64,000 nucleotides of DNA from Neobacillus sp. Marseille-Q6967 (GCF_946151075.1 NZ_OX267715.1:2147881-2211880), one strand, 5' to 3'; counted from the stretch's first letter, positions 34,376 to 43,912 are shown. The notes: generated by a model not told the origin, from the letters alone. Numbers and translations are program-made.

Positions 34376-35332
34376 CTACCTCCTTAACTTCGGATCCAGC
34401 GCATCCTGAAGCCCGTCACCTAAAACATTAAATGCAAACATTGTTAATGAAATAAATAAGGTTGGAAAGAACAACCGCCACCAATAGCCTGATAGAATCG
34501 TAGATAAGCCGTCATTGGCCATGACTCCCCAGCTGGCATGCGGGGCCTGAATTCCCAAACCTATGAAACTTAAAAATGCTTCGGCAAAGATGGCTGACGG
34601 GATGGTCAGTGTCATTTGAACAATGATCGGGCCCATTGTATTCGGTAAAAGGTTTTTACGTATAATCCTGGCTGTCCTTGCACCAAACGTCTTGGACGCT
34701 AACACAAATTCATAGTTTTTGATTTGTAAAACCTGTCCGCGGACAATCCTTGCCATACCAACCCAGCCCGTGATGGATAATGCTAGAATAATCGTTGTTA
34801 ATCCCGGTCCAATGACTACCATCACCAAGATGACAACTAGTAAATAGGGAAGTCCATATAAGATTTCAACGAATCTCATCATGATATTATCGGTTTTTCC
34901 GCCTTTATAGCCGGCAATTCCTCCATAAATGACACCAATAATAAAATCTATGAGTGCAGCAACCAGACCGACAAATAAACTAATTCGTGCACCATAAGCT
35001 GTTCTGGTAAAGACATCCCTTCCTAAATCATCCGTTCCAAACCAATATTCACTCGACGGGGGCAGATTTTGCTTCGTCAAGGTTTGTGTTTCAACCGAAT
35101 GAGGTGATATGATCGGACCAAAAATAGCAAATAGGGCAAGGAAGATTAAAAATAACAACCCTCCCATAGCTAATTTATTTTTTAAAAGCCTGTGCCAGGA
35201 ATCCTTCCAATACGACATACTCGGTCTGACAACTACTTCTGCCTCTGATTTATCCTTTGCTTTTGGTACAAACCACTCATCAGGAACATCGGGCGAAACA
35301 TTGGGTTCTCTCCATTTACGCAGTTCCATCAT
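34376..35332 (-). CDS. dppC: Dipeptide ABC transporter permease DppC
   Basis: 318 residues and six helices. The cytoplasmic N-terminus is extended (~50 residues). LGTDDLGRDVFTRTAYGARISL-like YWFGTDDLGRDVFTR and KTFGARTARIIRKNLLPN are the OppC-type signatures, the second being the EAA coupling loop. Its start overlaps the dppB stop by 4 bases (ATGA). Confidence 0.94.
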   Translation of the reverse strand: MMELRKWREPNVSPDVPDEWFVPKAKDKSEAEVVVRPSMSYWKDSWHRLLKNKLAMGGLLFLIFLALFAIFGPIISPHSVETQTLTKQNLPPSSEYWFGTDDLGRDVFTRTAYGARISLFVGLVAALIDFIIGVIYGGIAGYKGGKTDNIMMRFVEILYGLPYLLVVILVMVVIGPGLTTIILALSITGWVGMARIVRGQVLQIKNYEFVLASKTFGARTARIIRKNLLPNTMGPIIVQMTLTIPSAIFAEAFLSFIGLGIQAPHASWGVMANDGLSTILSGYWWRLFFPTLFISLTMFAFNVLGDGLQDALDPKLRR

Positions 35333-36261
35333 TTCGCCTCCTTTTTATTAAACTTTATCCGAGGGTCTAATAGTCCATAGGCTAAATCCACTAATAGAAG
35401 CATAAAAATCAAAATGGCACTATAAAAAATCGTTGTTCCCATTATGACGGGATAGTCGCGATTATTGATACTATCAACGAAGTATTTCCCCATTCCAGGA
35501 ATCGCAAAGATTTTTTCAATAACAAATGTTCCGGTTAATATGCTGGCTGCTAACGATCCTAAAACCGTCACAACCGGTAGAAGAGCATTTCTAAGCGCAT
35601 GCTTAAAAACGATTTTTACTGGGGATAATCCTTTTGCCTTTGCAGTTTTGATATAATCTTGCGTCAGAACCTCGAGCATACTGGTTCTTGTTAAACGGGC
35701 AATGATGGCCATAGGTCCAGTTGCCAGTGCTAAAGTTGGGAGTACCATATGTTTCGGACTTGTCCACGTCGCGACTGGAAAGATTGGTATATTTACGGCC
35801 AGCTGCTCAATTAAAAATGTCGCCATTACAAAGTTTGGTACGGATATCCCAAGAACTGCAATGGTCATTGCTAGATAGTCGATTATTCCGTTATGCCTGA
35901 GGGCCGCAAGGATTCCAAGGGTTATCCCAGAGATAATTGCTAGAATAAGGGTATAAAAGCCAAGTTCAAATGAAACGGGAAATCCTCTTCCAAGCATTTC
36001 ATTGACAGTCTGTGATGATTTTTTAATAGAAGGGCCAAGATCTAGTTGTAAAAGTGATGATAAATAGTTTCCATATTGGACTAAGAGAGGTTCATCTAGA
36101 TGAAAATACGCTTCGAGGTTTCGTTGGACCGCCTCATTGGTTGTCCTTTCTTCATTAAACGGTGACCCAGGTACGGTGTGCATTAAGAAAAATGTACCTG
36201 TAATAATGAGCCAAAGAGTAATCACCATGGCGATAATACGCTTCAAAAAATATGTACTCAT
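35329..36261 (-). CDS. dppB: Dipeptide ABC transporter permease DppB
   Basis: 310 residues and six helices. The N-terminal HTVPGSPFNEERTTNEAV and the EAA loop DYIKTAKAKGLSPVKIVFKH are characteristic of OppB-type permeases. Pairs with DppC to form the membrane channel. The gap to dppA is 13 bases. Confidence 0.94.
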   Translation of the reverse strand: MSTYFLKRIIAMVITLWLIITGTFFLMHTVPGSPFNEERTTNEAVQRNLEAYFHLDEPLLVQYGNYLSSLLQLDLGPSIKKSSQTVNEMLGRGFPVSFELGFYTLILAIISGITLGILAALRHNGIIDYLAMTIAVLGISVPNFVMATFLIEQLAVNIPIFPVATWTSPKHMVLPTLALATGPMAIIARLTRTSMLEVLTQDYIKTAKAKGLSPVKIVFKHALRNALLPVVTVLGSLAASILTGTFVIEKIFAIPGMGKYFVDSINNRDYPVIMGTTIFYSAILIFMLLLVDLAYGLLDPRIKFNKKEAK

Positions 36262-36274
36262 GCTTGTCCACTTC

Positions 36275-37099
36275 CTAACAGAATGTTGTTCTCATGGCTA
36301 ACTCAGTCATTACAAGCATTGCCTGGTATGCTTCCAAAATGTTTTTTGCTTGAAAACGGACGATGGTCGTTCCCGGAACAATTTCTGTACCCGGCATTAA
36401 GTTAGCCCATTCTGCCTGTCCATAATTAGCAAATTCAATTCCTAATAGCGGGCGGTCAGGAGGTGTAAGCGGCTTCACTTTGTCTCGGTTTTTTATTGCA
36501 AATGCAGTTTTCTCACGAAGGAGCTGCCCTGCCTTTTCCGGAGTTAATGACTTTGCTGCGGAGCGTGAGATCGATTGTTTTACAACAGCAGTGGTGATAT
36601 TAGGAATCAGCTGTTCTGCTTCAAAAGCTGCCCGATCGTCACCTGCTACCATTATTACTGGCACATCAAAATAACCGGCAACATAGGCATTAAAACCAAG
36701 TTCCCCAACCACAACATCATTAATAAACATATTGCGCACTCCATAAATCATCGAATGGGACATAACCCCCGGTAACGAGGCACGAGCATGATAACCAACA
36801 AAGATAGCTCCGCCAAATGTATCATCCAACCCCTGTACCATCGAAAATGGTTTTACGTCTCCCGTAATTAACTGTGTTTCCGGGTGAAGGCGTTCAATTA
36901 GCAAGTTATTCATTTTGGAATGGCTGTCATTAACAACAATCTCTTTACATCCCTGTTCAAAAGCAGTTGTGATCACAAAATTCGCTTCATCTGTCATAAT
37001 TACACGGCTTCGTTCATAATTATGTTTGTTAGAATCAACATGAGTATGGTCAACAAGACCAGTTATCCCTTCCATGTCGACAGAAATATATAAATTCAA
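36275..37099 (-). CDS. dppA: D-aminopeptidase DppA (M55)
   Basis: 274 residues from a TTG at 37099 with AAGGGGTG upstream. The N-terminal SVDMEG gives the SxDxEG metal motif, NDSH and VGYHA carry further zinc ligands, and the length is that of B. subtilis DppA. The enzyme releases D-Ala from D-Ala-D-Ala or D-Ala-Gly-Gly as a self-compartmentalised decamer. First gene of the operon; in B. subtilis the operon is repressed by CodY and AbrB, but I could not identify a convincing CodY box here. Confidence 0.95.
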   Translation of the reverse strand: MNLYISVDMEGITGLVDHTHVDSNKHNYERSRVIMTDEANFVITTAFEQGCKEIVVNDSHSKMNNLLIERLHPETQLITGDVKPFSMVQGLDDTFGGAIFVGYHARASLPGVMSHSMIYGVRNMFINDVVVGELGFNAYVAGYFDVPVIMVAGDDRAAFEAEQLIPNITTAVVKQSISRSAAKSLTPEKAGQLLREKTAFAIKNRDKVKPLTPPDRPLLGIEFANYGQAEWANLMPGTEIVPGTTIVRFQAKNILEAYQAMLVMTELAMRTTFC

Positions 37100-37135
37100 A
37101 ACCGCACCCCTTTTCTATAATTCTATTATTTTACA

Positions 37136-37164
37136 ATTATAAATTAAAATTTTGTACTTTTCAA
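37136..37164 (-). promoter_or_regulatory. Sigma-A promoter of the dpp operon
   Basis: On the minus strand TTGAAA (37159-37164), 17-base spacer, TATAAT (37136-37141). The predicted start is near 37129, 30 bases before the dppA start codon. Confidence 0.75.
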
Positions 37165-37181
37165 ACTATTATTGAAATTGT

Positions 37182-37200
37182 ATGTCAACTTTTATGACAT
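37182..37200. promoter_or_regulatory. Palindrome upstream of the dpp promoter
   Basis: ATGTCA-N7-TGACAT. The centre is about 62 bp before the predicted dpp start site, in the region shared with the ter fusion gene. Protein not identified. Confidence 0.4.
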
Positions 37201-37372
37201 TCATGTTTTTTCGATAAATGTTATAGTTATGGTGAAGATAATTGAAACTAAATTAGCTTTTGAACGTATGGTTTATGTATTAGGGTTTCACGTTTGAAAG
37301 TAAGGACGTTTAACTACATAATTAGGTATATAACAAAGGTGAGTTTAGAAAAATGAGATAGGAGTGAAGATT

Positions 37373-38830
37373 TTGGGAGTATCTTTAAGTAAAGGTCAAA
37401 AAGTAGATTTAACAAAATCCCATCCCGGACTCCAGCATGTTGTGGTTGGGTTAGGCTGGGATATTAGCAGCAATGGGGCCAATTTTGATTTGGATGCCTC
37501 AACGTTTTTATTAGGACCATCTGGGAAAGTCCAAAGTGATCAAGATTTTATTTTTTATAATAATCCTTCCGGCGGTAATGGCTCAATTATTTATAGTGGA
37601 GACAACCGTGATGGTTATGGGGCACAGGATGACGAGCAAATCAAAATTGACCTTAACCGCGTGCCGGCACATATCCACCGGATTGCCTTCACGATTACGA
37701 TCCATGATGCTCAATTAAAAGGACAAAATTTTGGACAAATCTCCAATTCCTATGTCCGGGTTTTCAATCCGCAGACACATGAGGAATTATTACGATTTAA
37801 TTTAGGAAGAGACTTTACAGTAGAAACAGCCATAGTAGCTGCTGAACTATACCGTCATAACGGGGAATGGAAATTTAACGCTATTGCCAGCGGCTTCCAA
37901 GGAGGACTTGCTGCCTTGTGCCGGAACTTTGGTGTAACGGTTGATGATCCACCTGCACCGACTCAGCAAACCTTCCAGCAGAATCAATTTAATCAAAATC
38001 AGTTTAATCATAATCAAAACCAATTTAACAATCCGTCATACGAGACCAATCAAAACTTTACGAATCCAAATTCTTATCAGCAAAACCAACAAACGCAAAG
38101 AATACACTTGCAGCCTGAGTCATCCTATTCGCAGCCAGCGTATGGATACCCAACCCAAACCTCCGCTTCTTCCTCAAACAATAATCGGGTTTATGGAGGA
38201 GAAGAAATACATTGTCCGCGATGCCACTCATCTAATGTCCGGACAGGTCAGAAAGGGTTTGGTTTAGGAAAGGCGGCAATCGGCGGTTTAATCCTAGGGC
38301 CAGTCGGGTTATTAGGAGGATTTATTGGGAAAAACCAATTGAAATTCACCTGTAACAGCTGCGGTAACTCATGGTCACCTAACCAAACGGACTATACTGA
38401 GTGGGCTAATCAGCAAAAAAGAAGAGCGCAAGAATTGTTTAACCGTTATAAGAGCGGGGATGTTTTAGACGCAGTGGTTGCTGCCTGTGCCTTAGTTTCA
38501 ATGGCAGACGGTTACCTAGATGCAGCAGAACGGCAGAAGATGATTGAATTTGTCAACACAAGTGAGGAATTACGCGTGTTTGATAACCAAAAAGTTATTC
38601 AGCGCTTCAATTATTTTGTATCGCGGATCGAAGCGGACCGGATGATCGGCCGTGCCGAAGCCTTCCGAGCCCTTGGAAAAATCCGAACAAAACCTGAAAT
38701 CGCTAGATTAGTTGCACGTTATTGCATTGCCATCGGTTATGCAGACGGCAATTTCGATCACAATGAAATGCAAATGGTCAGCGATATTTGCCGTGAACTT
38801 GGATTAAATCCTGGGGAATTTCTCTCCTAA
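37373..38830 (+). CDS. TerD / zinc-ribbon / TerB fusion protein
   Basis: 485 residues from a TTG at 37373 that follows AGGAG by eight bases; this start gives the standard TerD opening MGVSLSKGQKVDLTK. Domains in order: TerD (about 1-190; DLDASTF and DNRDGYGAQDDEQI carry the Ca2+-binding acidic residues), a Gln/Asn-rich linker (QNQFNQNQFNHNQNQFN, ~195-275), a zinc ribbon (CPRC…CNSC), a GG-rich membrane-like hairpin between the Cys pairs (GGLILGPVGLLGGFIG), and TerB (about 360-485; SMADGYLDAAERQKM, IGYADGNFDHNEM). Ter proteins act in tellurite, phage or stress responses at the membrane. It stands alone, not in a ter operon. Confidence 0.9.
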   Translation: MGVSLSKGQKVDLTKSHPGLQHVVVGLGWDISSNGANFDLDASTFLLGPSGKVQSDQDFIFYNNPSGGNGSIIYSGDNRDGYGAQDDEQIKIDLNRVPAHIHRIAFTITIHDAQLKGQNFGQISNSYVRVFNPQTHEELLRFNLGRDFTVETAIVAAELYRHNGEWKFNAIASGFQGGLAALCRNFGVTVDDPPAPTQQTFQQNQFNQNQFNHNQNQFNNPSYETNQNFTNPNSYQQNQQTQRIHLQPESSYSQPAYGYPTQTSASSSNNNRVYGGEEIHCPRCHSSNVRTGQKGFGLGKAAIGGLILGPVGLLGGFIGKNQLKFTCNSCGNSWSPNQTDYTEWANQQKRRAQELFNRYKSGDVLDAVVAACALVSMADGYLDAAERQKMIEFVNTSEELRVFDNQKVIQRFNYFVSRIEADRMIGRAEAFRALGKIRTKPEIARLVARYCIAIGYADGNFDHNEMQMVSDICRELGLNPGEFLS

Positions 38831-38842
38831 TAAAAAAAGACA

Positions 38843-38882
38843 AGAATGGTACATCATTAATTAGCGTGATGTACCATTTTTC
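38843..38882 (+). terminator. Terminator of the TerD-TerB gene
   Basis: AATGGTACATCA/TGATGTACCATT 12-bp stem followed by TTTTTCT. Confidence 0.88.
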
Positions 38883-38913
38883 TATCCAAATTATTCTATC
38901 GGTTTAAAATGAC

Positions 38914-38962
38914 AAAAAAGGATAGTTAAAGCAAGGCATTATTGCTTTATCTATCCTTTTTT
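38914..38962. terminator. Terminator of selB
   Basis: AAAAGGATAG…AAAGCAA/TTGCTTT…CTATCCTTTT imperfect long stem with T-runs on both strands, just beyond the selB stop. Confidence 0.82.
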
Positions 38963-38964
38963 AT

Positions 38965-40848
38965 TTATTCCTGCCAAACTCGTTTGTTCTCAATCCGTTT
39001 TGTTAAACCGAGAGCATCTAGTTTTTCTAAAAATGGAATCATATATTTTCTTGAAAGGTCCAATAAATCCTTTGCATTTCCCACTTCAAACTCGGCCCCG
39101 GTACCTGCGCGGAGGTTTCCAACGGCGGCTCTAAAAATATCACTATGATAAGCAAAATGTTCATCCAAATGAACGACCAGTTCCTGGTCTTCTAAAAATC
39201 GCTTAAGATCTGCCTCAAGGTGATTGGGTATTCCTGATGCCGCAAAATAATCTTTGTAATAACGGACTTTTAACCCGTCGTTTTTCAATTCTTCTAGCAT
39301 ATTTTCGGCCCGCTTCTGCCAGCTGTTTGGTACATGCGGCTGAAAATCAGATAATGAAACAAATTGTTCTTTTCGATTAAAAACTCCATTCTTAATCCCA
39401 TTTTCAACAACAAAATCAAGCAGTGATTTCGGAAACTTTTTTTGCATGGTTTGCAATAGTTCTGCCTTATTTATCCCTAGCTTCATGGAATGAGTGTTGT
39501 GAAATTCCTTCAGCCTGTCATAAACGTCTTCTTCAATCGAATCAATAACTGTCTGCAGTGTATATTCTTTGCCATTGTAAGAAACAAAACCGGGATCACG
39601 AAGGAACTCTGTAAGAGTTATTTCATCTAAAGCTGTTCGTTTAATCAACTCGTTAAATGGTAAACTCTTCGCTTCGTATAAAGACGCTGTTATTCTTTCC
39701 TTTGGTGTACCGGCCTTTTTCTTCTCAAGTTCATCAATTGTTTGGTTACCAAAACGGTACTTATTGCCCTGAGGATCTATCACCCAGCCGCCGCCAATCG
39801 TTTCCTGCGGGCTTGGACGCCGTAAAATAAAGCGGTCACCGCGTTTTGTCAGAATCTCTTCTTCTAATCGGAGCTGACATAGGATTTCACCGTTTTCTTC
39901 TTTGATCTCGTTCCGGTCAAAAAATACAATACGGCCCATTACTTCAGCGGTTCCAATATGGAGCTTGATGGGCATCCGTTGTTTAACCATATGTTCTAGG
40001 TCTTCAACTACCCTAATAGCAACATCCACTGTTTTTGTCACAATAAAATGCTCCGAAGAAACTAGCACATTTCCACGTTCCAAATCCTCTTTCGCTACGC
40101 CTGAAAGATTTATGGCTGCACGCTGACCGGCAAAAGCCTTTTGCGCCGGGTTATGATGGACCTGGATTTGACGGGCTCGAACCTCCATTCCTTTAGGCAT
40201 AATTTTCAAGACCTGTCCCTCTTCAACGGTTCCCTCATAAACAGTACCTCGTACGACTGTCCCCTGGCCTTTTACTGTAAAAACCTGATCAATCGGCAGG
40301 CGAAAGGCACCTTTTACATCGCGCATTTCTTGTTCTTTCAAGGTTTTGATAATGAGTTTTTTGATCTCATCGATACCCTTTTTGGAAAGACTATCAATTA
40401 GAACAAATGGTACGTCCTCAAAAACGGTCCCTTTAAGTTCTTCTAAAATATCATCTTTAACCAGTTCGATAAACTCTTCATCGACTCGGTCAATTTTCGT
40501 TATCGCAATCATTCCATTTTTAATTCCTAAAAATTTAAGAATATCAAGATGCTCTCTCGTTTGCGGCATAACCCCTTCGTCGGCTGCAACCACCAGCACA
40601 ACAAGATCTATTCCCGCTACACCAGCAATCATCTGGCGAATAAAACGTTCATGCCCAGGTACATCAATGACCGAAATTTGGATTTCTTGATCCTCATATA
40701 ATGGTGCAAATCCAAGTTCAATCGAGATTTGACGTTCTTTTTCCTCTTTTAGACGATCCGTATCGACATTGGTCAGGGCTTTTGTTAAAGACGTTTTCCC
40801 GTGGTCAATATGTCCCGCCATCCCAATGGTAAAAAATCGTTTCTCCAA
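38965..40848 (-). CDS. selB: Selenocysteine-specific elongation factor SelB
   Basis: 627 residues from a TTG at 40848 with AGGTGG six bases upstream; a GTG at 40857 is also in frame. GTPase motifs: [10 protein letters not shown] (G1), the SelB-type [12 protein letters not shown] switch 1 region, DVPGHERFI (G3), and ITKID (G4). Domains II and III follow, and the C-terminal half holds the winged-helix repeats that bind the SECIS hairpin. The protein brings Sec-tRNA to UGA codons. No selA, selD or tRNA-Sec is next to it in this window, though at least these should exist elsewhere if the pathway works. Confidence 0.94.
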   Translation of the reverse strand: MEKRFFTIGMAGHIDHGKTSLTKALTNVDTDRLKEEKERQISIELGFAPLYEDQEIQISVIDVPGHERFIRQMIAGVAGIDLVVLVVAADEGVMPQTREHLDILKFLGIKNGMIAITKIDRVDEEFIELVKDDILEELKGTVFEDVPFVLIDSLSKKGIDEIKKLIIKTLKEQEMRDVKGAFRLPIDQVFTVKGQGTVVRGTVYEGTVEEGQVLKIMPKGMEVRARQIQVHHNPAQKAFAGQRAAINLSGVAKEDLERGNVLVSSEHFIVTKTVDVAIRVVEDLEHMVKQRMPIKLHIGTAEVMGRIVFFDRNEIKEENGEILCQLRLEEEILTKRGDRFILRRPSPQETIGGGWVIDPQGNKYRFGNQTIDELEKKKAGTPKERITASLYEAKSLPFNELIKRTALDEITLTEFLRDPGFVSYNGKEYTLQTVIDSIEEDVYDRLKEFHNTHSMKLGINKAELLQTMQKKFPKSLLDFVVENGIKNGVFNRKEQFVSLSDFQPHVPNSWQKRAENMLEELKNDGLKVRYYKDYFAASGIPNHLEADLKRFLEDQELVVHLDEHFAYHSDIFRAAVGNLRAGTGAEFEVGNAKDLLDLSRKYMIPFLEKLDALGLTKRIENKRVWQE

Positions 40849-40919
40849 AATTGCCACCTACTTCATCTATCTTCCTTACTACTTTAACTTTAATGTGGCA
40901 CTAGTTCAAGCGAACATTT

Positions 40920-41726
40920 TTAGACAGATAAGCAGGCACCCATTGCACCGCAGTATTCTCCTTTTGATAGAAACAGAGAGGTTAACCCTGCCATATCCAT
41001 ATAATGTTCCAGCCCTCCTCGTAATGAAGGATTACCTGCAAGGGTACTTCCAATAAAAATAACATCTTTTACTTGATGAAGCGCAGCTGCTTGCATCGTT
41101 AATAAAACAGTCGTTTCCGCAATCATATTTGTCAAAGAAGCAAGGAGATCCGCTTCTTTATGATCAGCTTTCACCCCTTTTGCAAAATTCGCAGCTGTTA
41201 AATCACCATTAATCGGTGTTTCCGCTGATTCGTAGATATCTTTTACAAGTAAATCAACCTTGCCTTTTTCTCCCTCGTTCGCCAAGATTGTAAGAATTTT
41301 ATAATCTTTTGTTGAAGATAAGAGGGAGCCGAGCCCTGTGAAAGTTCCGCCGCCCATGCCGCTGCCAAGGATTCGTTCATGTTTTTCTCCTTTTACAATA
41401 TGCCATGACGTTCCTGTTCCAATGTTAACTAGTAAATATGAGTCTATTAACGCTTTCTTTTCCTCAGCTAAAAATACCTTTGCGCCCTTACAAGTTGCCT
41501 GGAATTCAGGAATAATCCTGGAAGTAGGAAAATACTTCTCCTGAATAACTTGAGATTTCCCACCTGTTATCACTGCTTTTACGGAAGGGGCGACAAGTTT
41601 TAACCATGAAACGGCTTGATGCATCTCTGTAATCGGATATTTTTTAAAATGAAATCGGTCATTCTCGATAAACGCTATCTTTATTAAAGTTCCCCCTGCA
41701 TCAATCCCTGCTTTGATTTGCTTCAT
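40920..41726 (-). CDS. coaW: Type II pantothenate kinase
   Basis: 268 residues. ASKHA fold: AGIDAGGTLIKIA (phosphate 1), LVNIGTGTSWHIV and ILGSGMGGGTFTGLGSLL (typical of Staphylococcus CoaW), and VIFIGSTLAGNPSLRGGLEHY (adenosine motif). It phosphorylates pantothenate in the first step of CoA synthesis; the type II form is not inhibited by CoA. GAAGGGTT precedes the ATG. Situated between selB and a 327-residue gene, with no clear operon partner. Confidence 0.9.
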   Translation of the reverse strand: MKQIKAGIDAGGTLIKIAFIENDRFHFKKYPITEMHQAVSWLKLVAPSVKAVITGGKSQVIQEKYFPTSRIIPEFQATCKGAKVFLAEEKKALIDSYLLVNIGTGTSWHIVKGEKHERILGSGMGGGTFTGLGSLLSSTKDYKILTILANEGEKGKVDLLVKDIYESAETPINGDLTAANFAKGVKADHKEADLLASLTNMIAETTVLLTMQAAALHQVKDVIFIGSTLAGNPSLRGGLEHYMDMAGLTSLFLSKGEYCGAMGACLSV

Positions 41727-41868
41727 AACCCTTCCCTCATTTCTACTATCTTTATTTCCTTATGTATTTGACAACCATTTGATTTTTTCCTGCTCTTCTA
41801 ATTGATTATCATGGCCTTATTTCCAATCAAGTAATTAGATGAGATGATTTCCTATTTAAATAAAATAG

Positions 41869-41909
41869 ACGCAAAATAAAAAACCAGATTCTGGTTTTTT
41901 ATTTTGCGT
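41869..41909. terminator. Perfect 20-bp hairpin terminator
   Basis: ACGCAAAATAAAAAACCAGA, one unpaired base, then its exact reverse complement (41890-41909). T-runs on both strands. Ends the leftward 327-residue gene. Confidence 0.85.
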
Positions 41910-41917
41910 TGGAAGAT

Positions 41918-42901
41918 TTATATAATGCCGATTGTTTCCTTTCCTTTGGCTTCCAGCATTTCAGTATGCTCGTTAAATAACGCTAAGGACCATTCCGAAA
42001 TTTTATGAAAATCAATCAACTTCCATTGTTCAGGACCCTGCCTTTCCTCTTTACCGAAAGCCATTTGAGTTAATCTTTTCATTAGAGTAAAGGACGCATA
42101 GGAATGAGGATGACGCGGGTCATCTTTCTGTTCACAATAGAATTTCTTTAATAATCTGTAGGAATTTGGCTCATAAATTAGTTCAACAAGTTTTGCCCGA
42201 TATTCTAAATCCCTGGGACGCAGGTTAGGAAAGCGCAAAAAATCATTTAGATGCTGTGCTTCATGTTTTAAATAGCTGACCTGAAACTTACTGCTGTCTA
42301 GTTCTACTTTTTTATGTTCCGGCCGGTCTGCCACATAATAGAGTCCATCAGGTTTTGCCCACCCGGCAGCAAATTTTTCCCCAAAGGTAGCAAAATGAAC
42401 CCAGCTTTGCAAAATGAAATCTGAGAGAAAGTAAACCGTCACTTCTTGAATAAGATTTGGAAGTTCAACCGTAAACTTTCTTTCTTCTGTATTTTTCCAT
42501 ATATAAGGTCCCGGGAATGGTGGTGTTATTCCACCTAAAAAATGATAGCCTTTTTCGTTAAACATGTTGCCGAGCTTTTCTTCCAAACTCTCTAAATCCA
42601 TTTTTGTATCATTATCTGGAATCATATTTCTCAATGAAGTGATTAATTGCTTTTCCGCATTATCCACACTCTTTCTCGTAAGAACAGCAGAAAAATATTG
42701 ATAATAAGCCAGCAATACTTTTTGTATCCAAGGATCGTCGGTTTTACAGGGATACTTTGGTTTGTCATGGAAGAATCGTTGATAGTAGGAAGATTCGAGT
42801 TCCTTTTCCTTACTATTCTTGTTAGGCAGAGAACAGAGATACTCATAGGCAGAGGTCACATCCCCCTGCAAACAATATTGATAAAACTTTGTTTCATCCA
42901 T
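41918..42901 (-). CDS. Putative cytoplasmic zinc-dependent hydrolase (HExxH)
   Basis: 327 residues with no signal peptide or membrane helix. HEAQH (residues 213-217) is an HExxH zinc motif, and the following helix DLEYRAKLVE holds Glu233 and Glu240 as candidate third ligands. The N-terminal ~120 residues are helical and charged. I do not know the family. The metal site and helix spacing suggest a metallopeptidase, but activity is inference only. Confidence 0.65.
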   Translation of the reverse strand: MDETKFYQYCLQGDVTSAYEYLCSLPNKNSKEKELESSYYQRFFHDKPKYPCKTDDPWIQKVLLAYYQYFSAVLTRKSVDNAEKQLITSLRNMIPDNDTKMDLESLEEKLGNMFNEKGYHFLGGITPPFPGPYIWKNTEERKFTVELPNLIQEVTVYFLSDFILQSWVHFATFGEKFAAGWAKPDGLYYVADRPEHKKVELDSSKFQVSYLKHEAQHLNDFLRFPNLRPRDLEYRAKLVELIYEPNSYRLLKKFYCEQKDDPRHPHSYASFTLMKRLTQMAFGKEERQGPEQWKLIDFHKISEWSLALFNEHTEMLEAKGKETIGII

Positions 42902-43229
42902 CGGTTTACCTCACTTCAAAAATCATAGTTAGAAGCTTAAGAAGGAATTTATTATGCATTTGTCCAAACAGTTAGAGATCAACCTATTGGAGGTATTTTA
43001 TTTTAAAAATAAACAATTATAGTCGAAATGAATTAAAAAGGAAGATTTCATATAGGAATCTTCCTAATTATCTATTAAGATGTATAATCCTCTACTTGTG
43101 TCCAATGACAGGTCCATAAAAGGCAAGCGCTTTTCTCTGTTCATCACAATTTAGTATCTGGTTCTATAACTTAGTATACATTTTTCGAAAAATAATAACA
43201 AACATTCTTTTTGTATCTAAGATGATGAA
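42902..43229. other. Intergenic region without a convincing gene
   Basis: AT-rich. The only features are a hairpin AGGAAGATT…AATCTTCCT near 43040-43062 and a 22-codon frame from 42953 with a weak ribosome binding site, which I do not call a gene. Confidence 0.6.
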
Positions 43230-43268
43230 AAAACAAATAAGGCTTGTGGCTGAAAAACACAAACCTTT
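43230..43268 (-). terminator. Terminator of the paiB gene
   Basis: On the minus strand AAGGTTTGTG/CACAAGCCTT with a 9-base loop, followed by ATTTGTTTTTT. Confidence 0.78.
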
Positions 43269-43306
43269 TGTAAAAAGGCAAAGCGGAATAACTTTTATTT
43301 ACTTTT

Positions 43307-43912
43307 TTATAGATTTTTCTTCATAAGAGATGCTACTTGTATGTTATCTTGTTTAGAAGTGTTTTCCAGATGCTTAATAATTAATTCTTGTCGTTCCAAA
43401 GGATGATTTTGACTTAATTTAGCTTTTGCTTCAATTTTTGTGATTTTTAATTTGAACGCTACAATTCCTTTACTCATTCCTTCGATAAAACTGGGTTCAA
43501 CATCATTTAAATTGTATGGACTATCAGGGCTTTCATATTTATTTACCAAGTCATTTAAAGAATCGAATATTACTTTTCTATCTTCGACAATCTCCATCTT
43601 TCCATATAAATGGATAGACACATAATTCCAGGTAGGTACTGCCTTAGTTGTTTCGTACCAAGAAGGTGAAATATAACAGTGTGGCCCCTGGAAAACCACA
43701 AGAACTTGTTGGTTCTCTACATCCTTCCATTGTTCGTTCGGACGCGCAAAATGACCATATAAAGCATTTTCAAATTTATTTAAGGTCAATGGAAGATGGG
43801 TAGCGCAGGGTTCTCCATTATGCAGAGAGAATAAAGTTGCAAAGCTATATTTTTCGATAAAGTCAAAAATTATTTCTTTATCGTCAATTTTAAAATGTTT
43901 AGGTATATACAT
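43307..43912 (-). CDS. paiB: PaiB-family FMN-binding transcriptional regulator
   Basis: 201 residues. YIPKHF at the start, THLPLTL, HFARPNEQWK, FQGPHCYISPSWY and VPTWNYVSIHLYGK are the PaiB signature: a flavin-reductase-like split-barrel fold. In B. subtilis PaiB is a negative factor in sporulation and degradative-enzyme gene expression, and in other species related proteins are linked to polyamine acetylation (paired PaiA). No paiA is adjacent, though a GNAT protein lies 154 bases upstream. Ends in a strong terminator. Confidence 0.9.
   Translation of the reverse strand: MYIPKHFKIDDKEIIFDFIEKYSFATLFSLHNGEPCATHLPLTLNKFENALYGHFARPNEQWKDVENQQVLVVFQGPHCYISPSWYETTKAVPTWNYVSIHLYGKMEIVEDRKVIFDSLNDLVNKYESPDSPYNLNDVEPSFIEGMSKGIVAFKLKITKIEAKAKLSQNHPLERQELIIKHLENTSKQDNIQVASLMKKNL

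Noticed and set aside
37136..37200. CodY box upstream of dppA
   Set aside because: The best stretch (AATTTTGTACTTTT) has too many mismatches to AATTTTCWGAAAATT.
42953..43021. 22-codon ORF starting MHLSKQ
   Set aside because: Weak ribosome binding site, no conserved motif, and AT-rich context.
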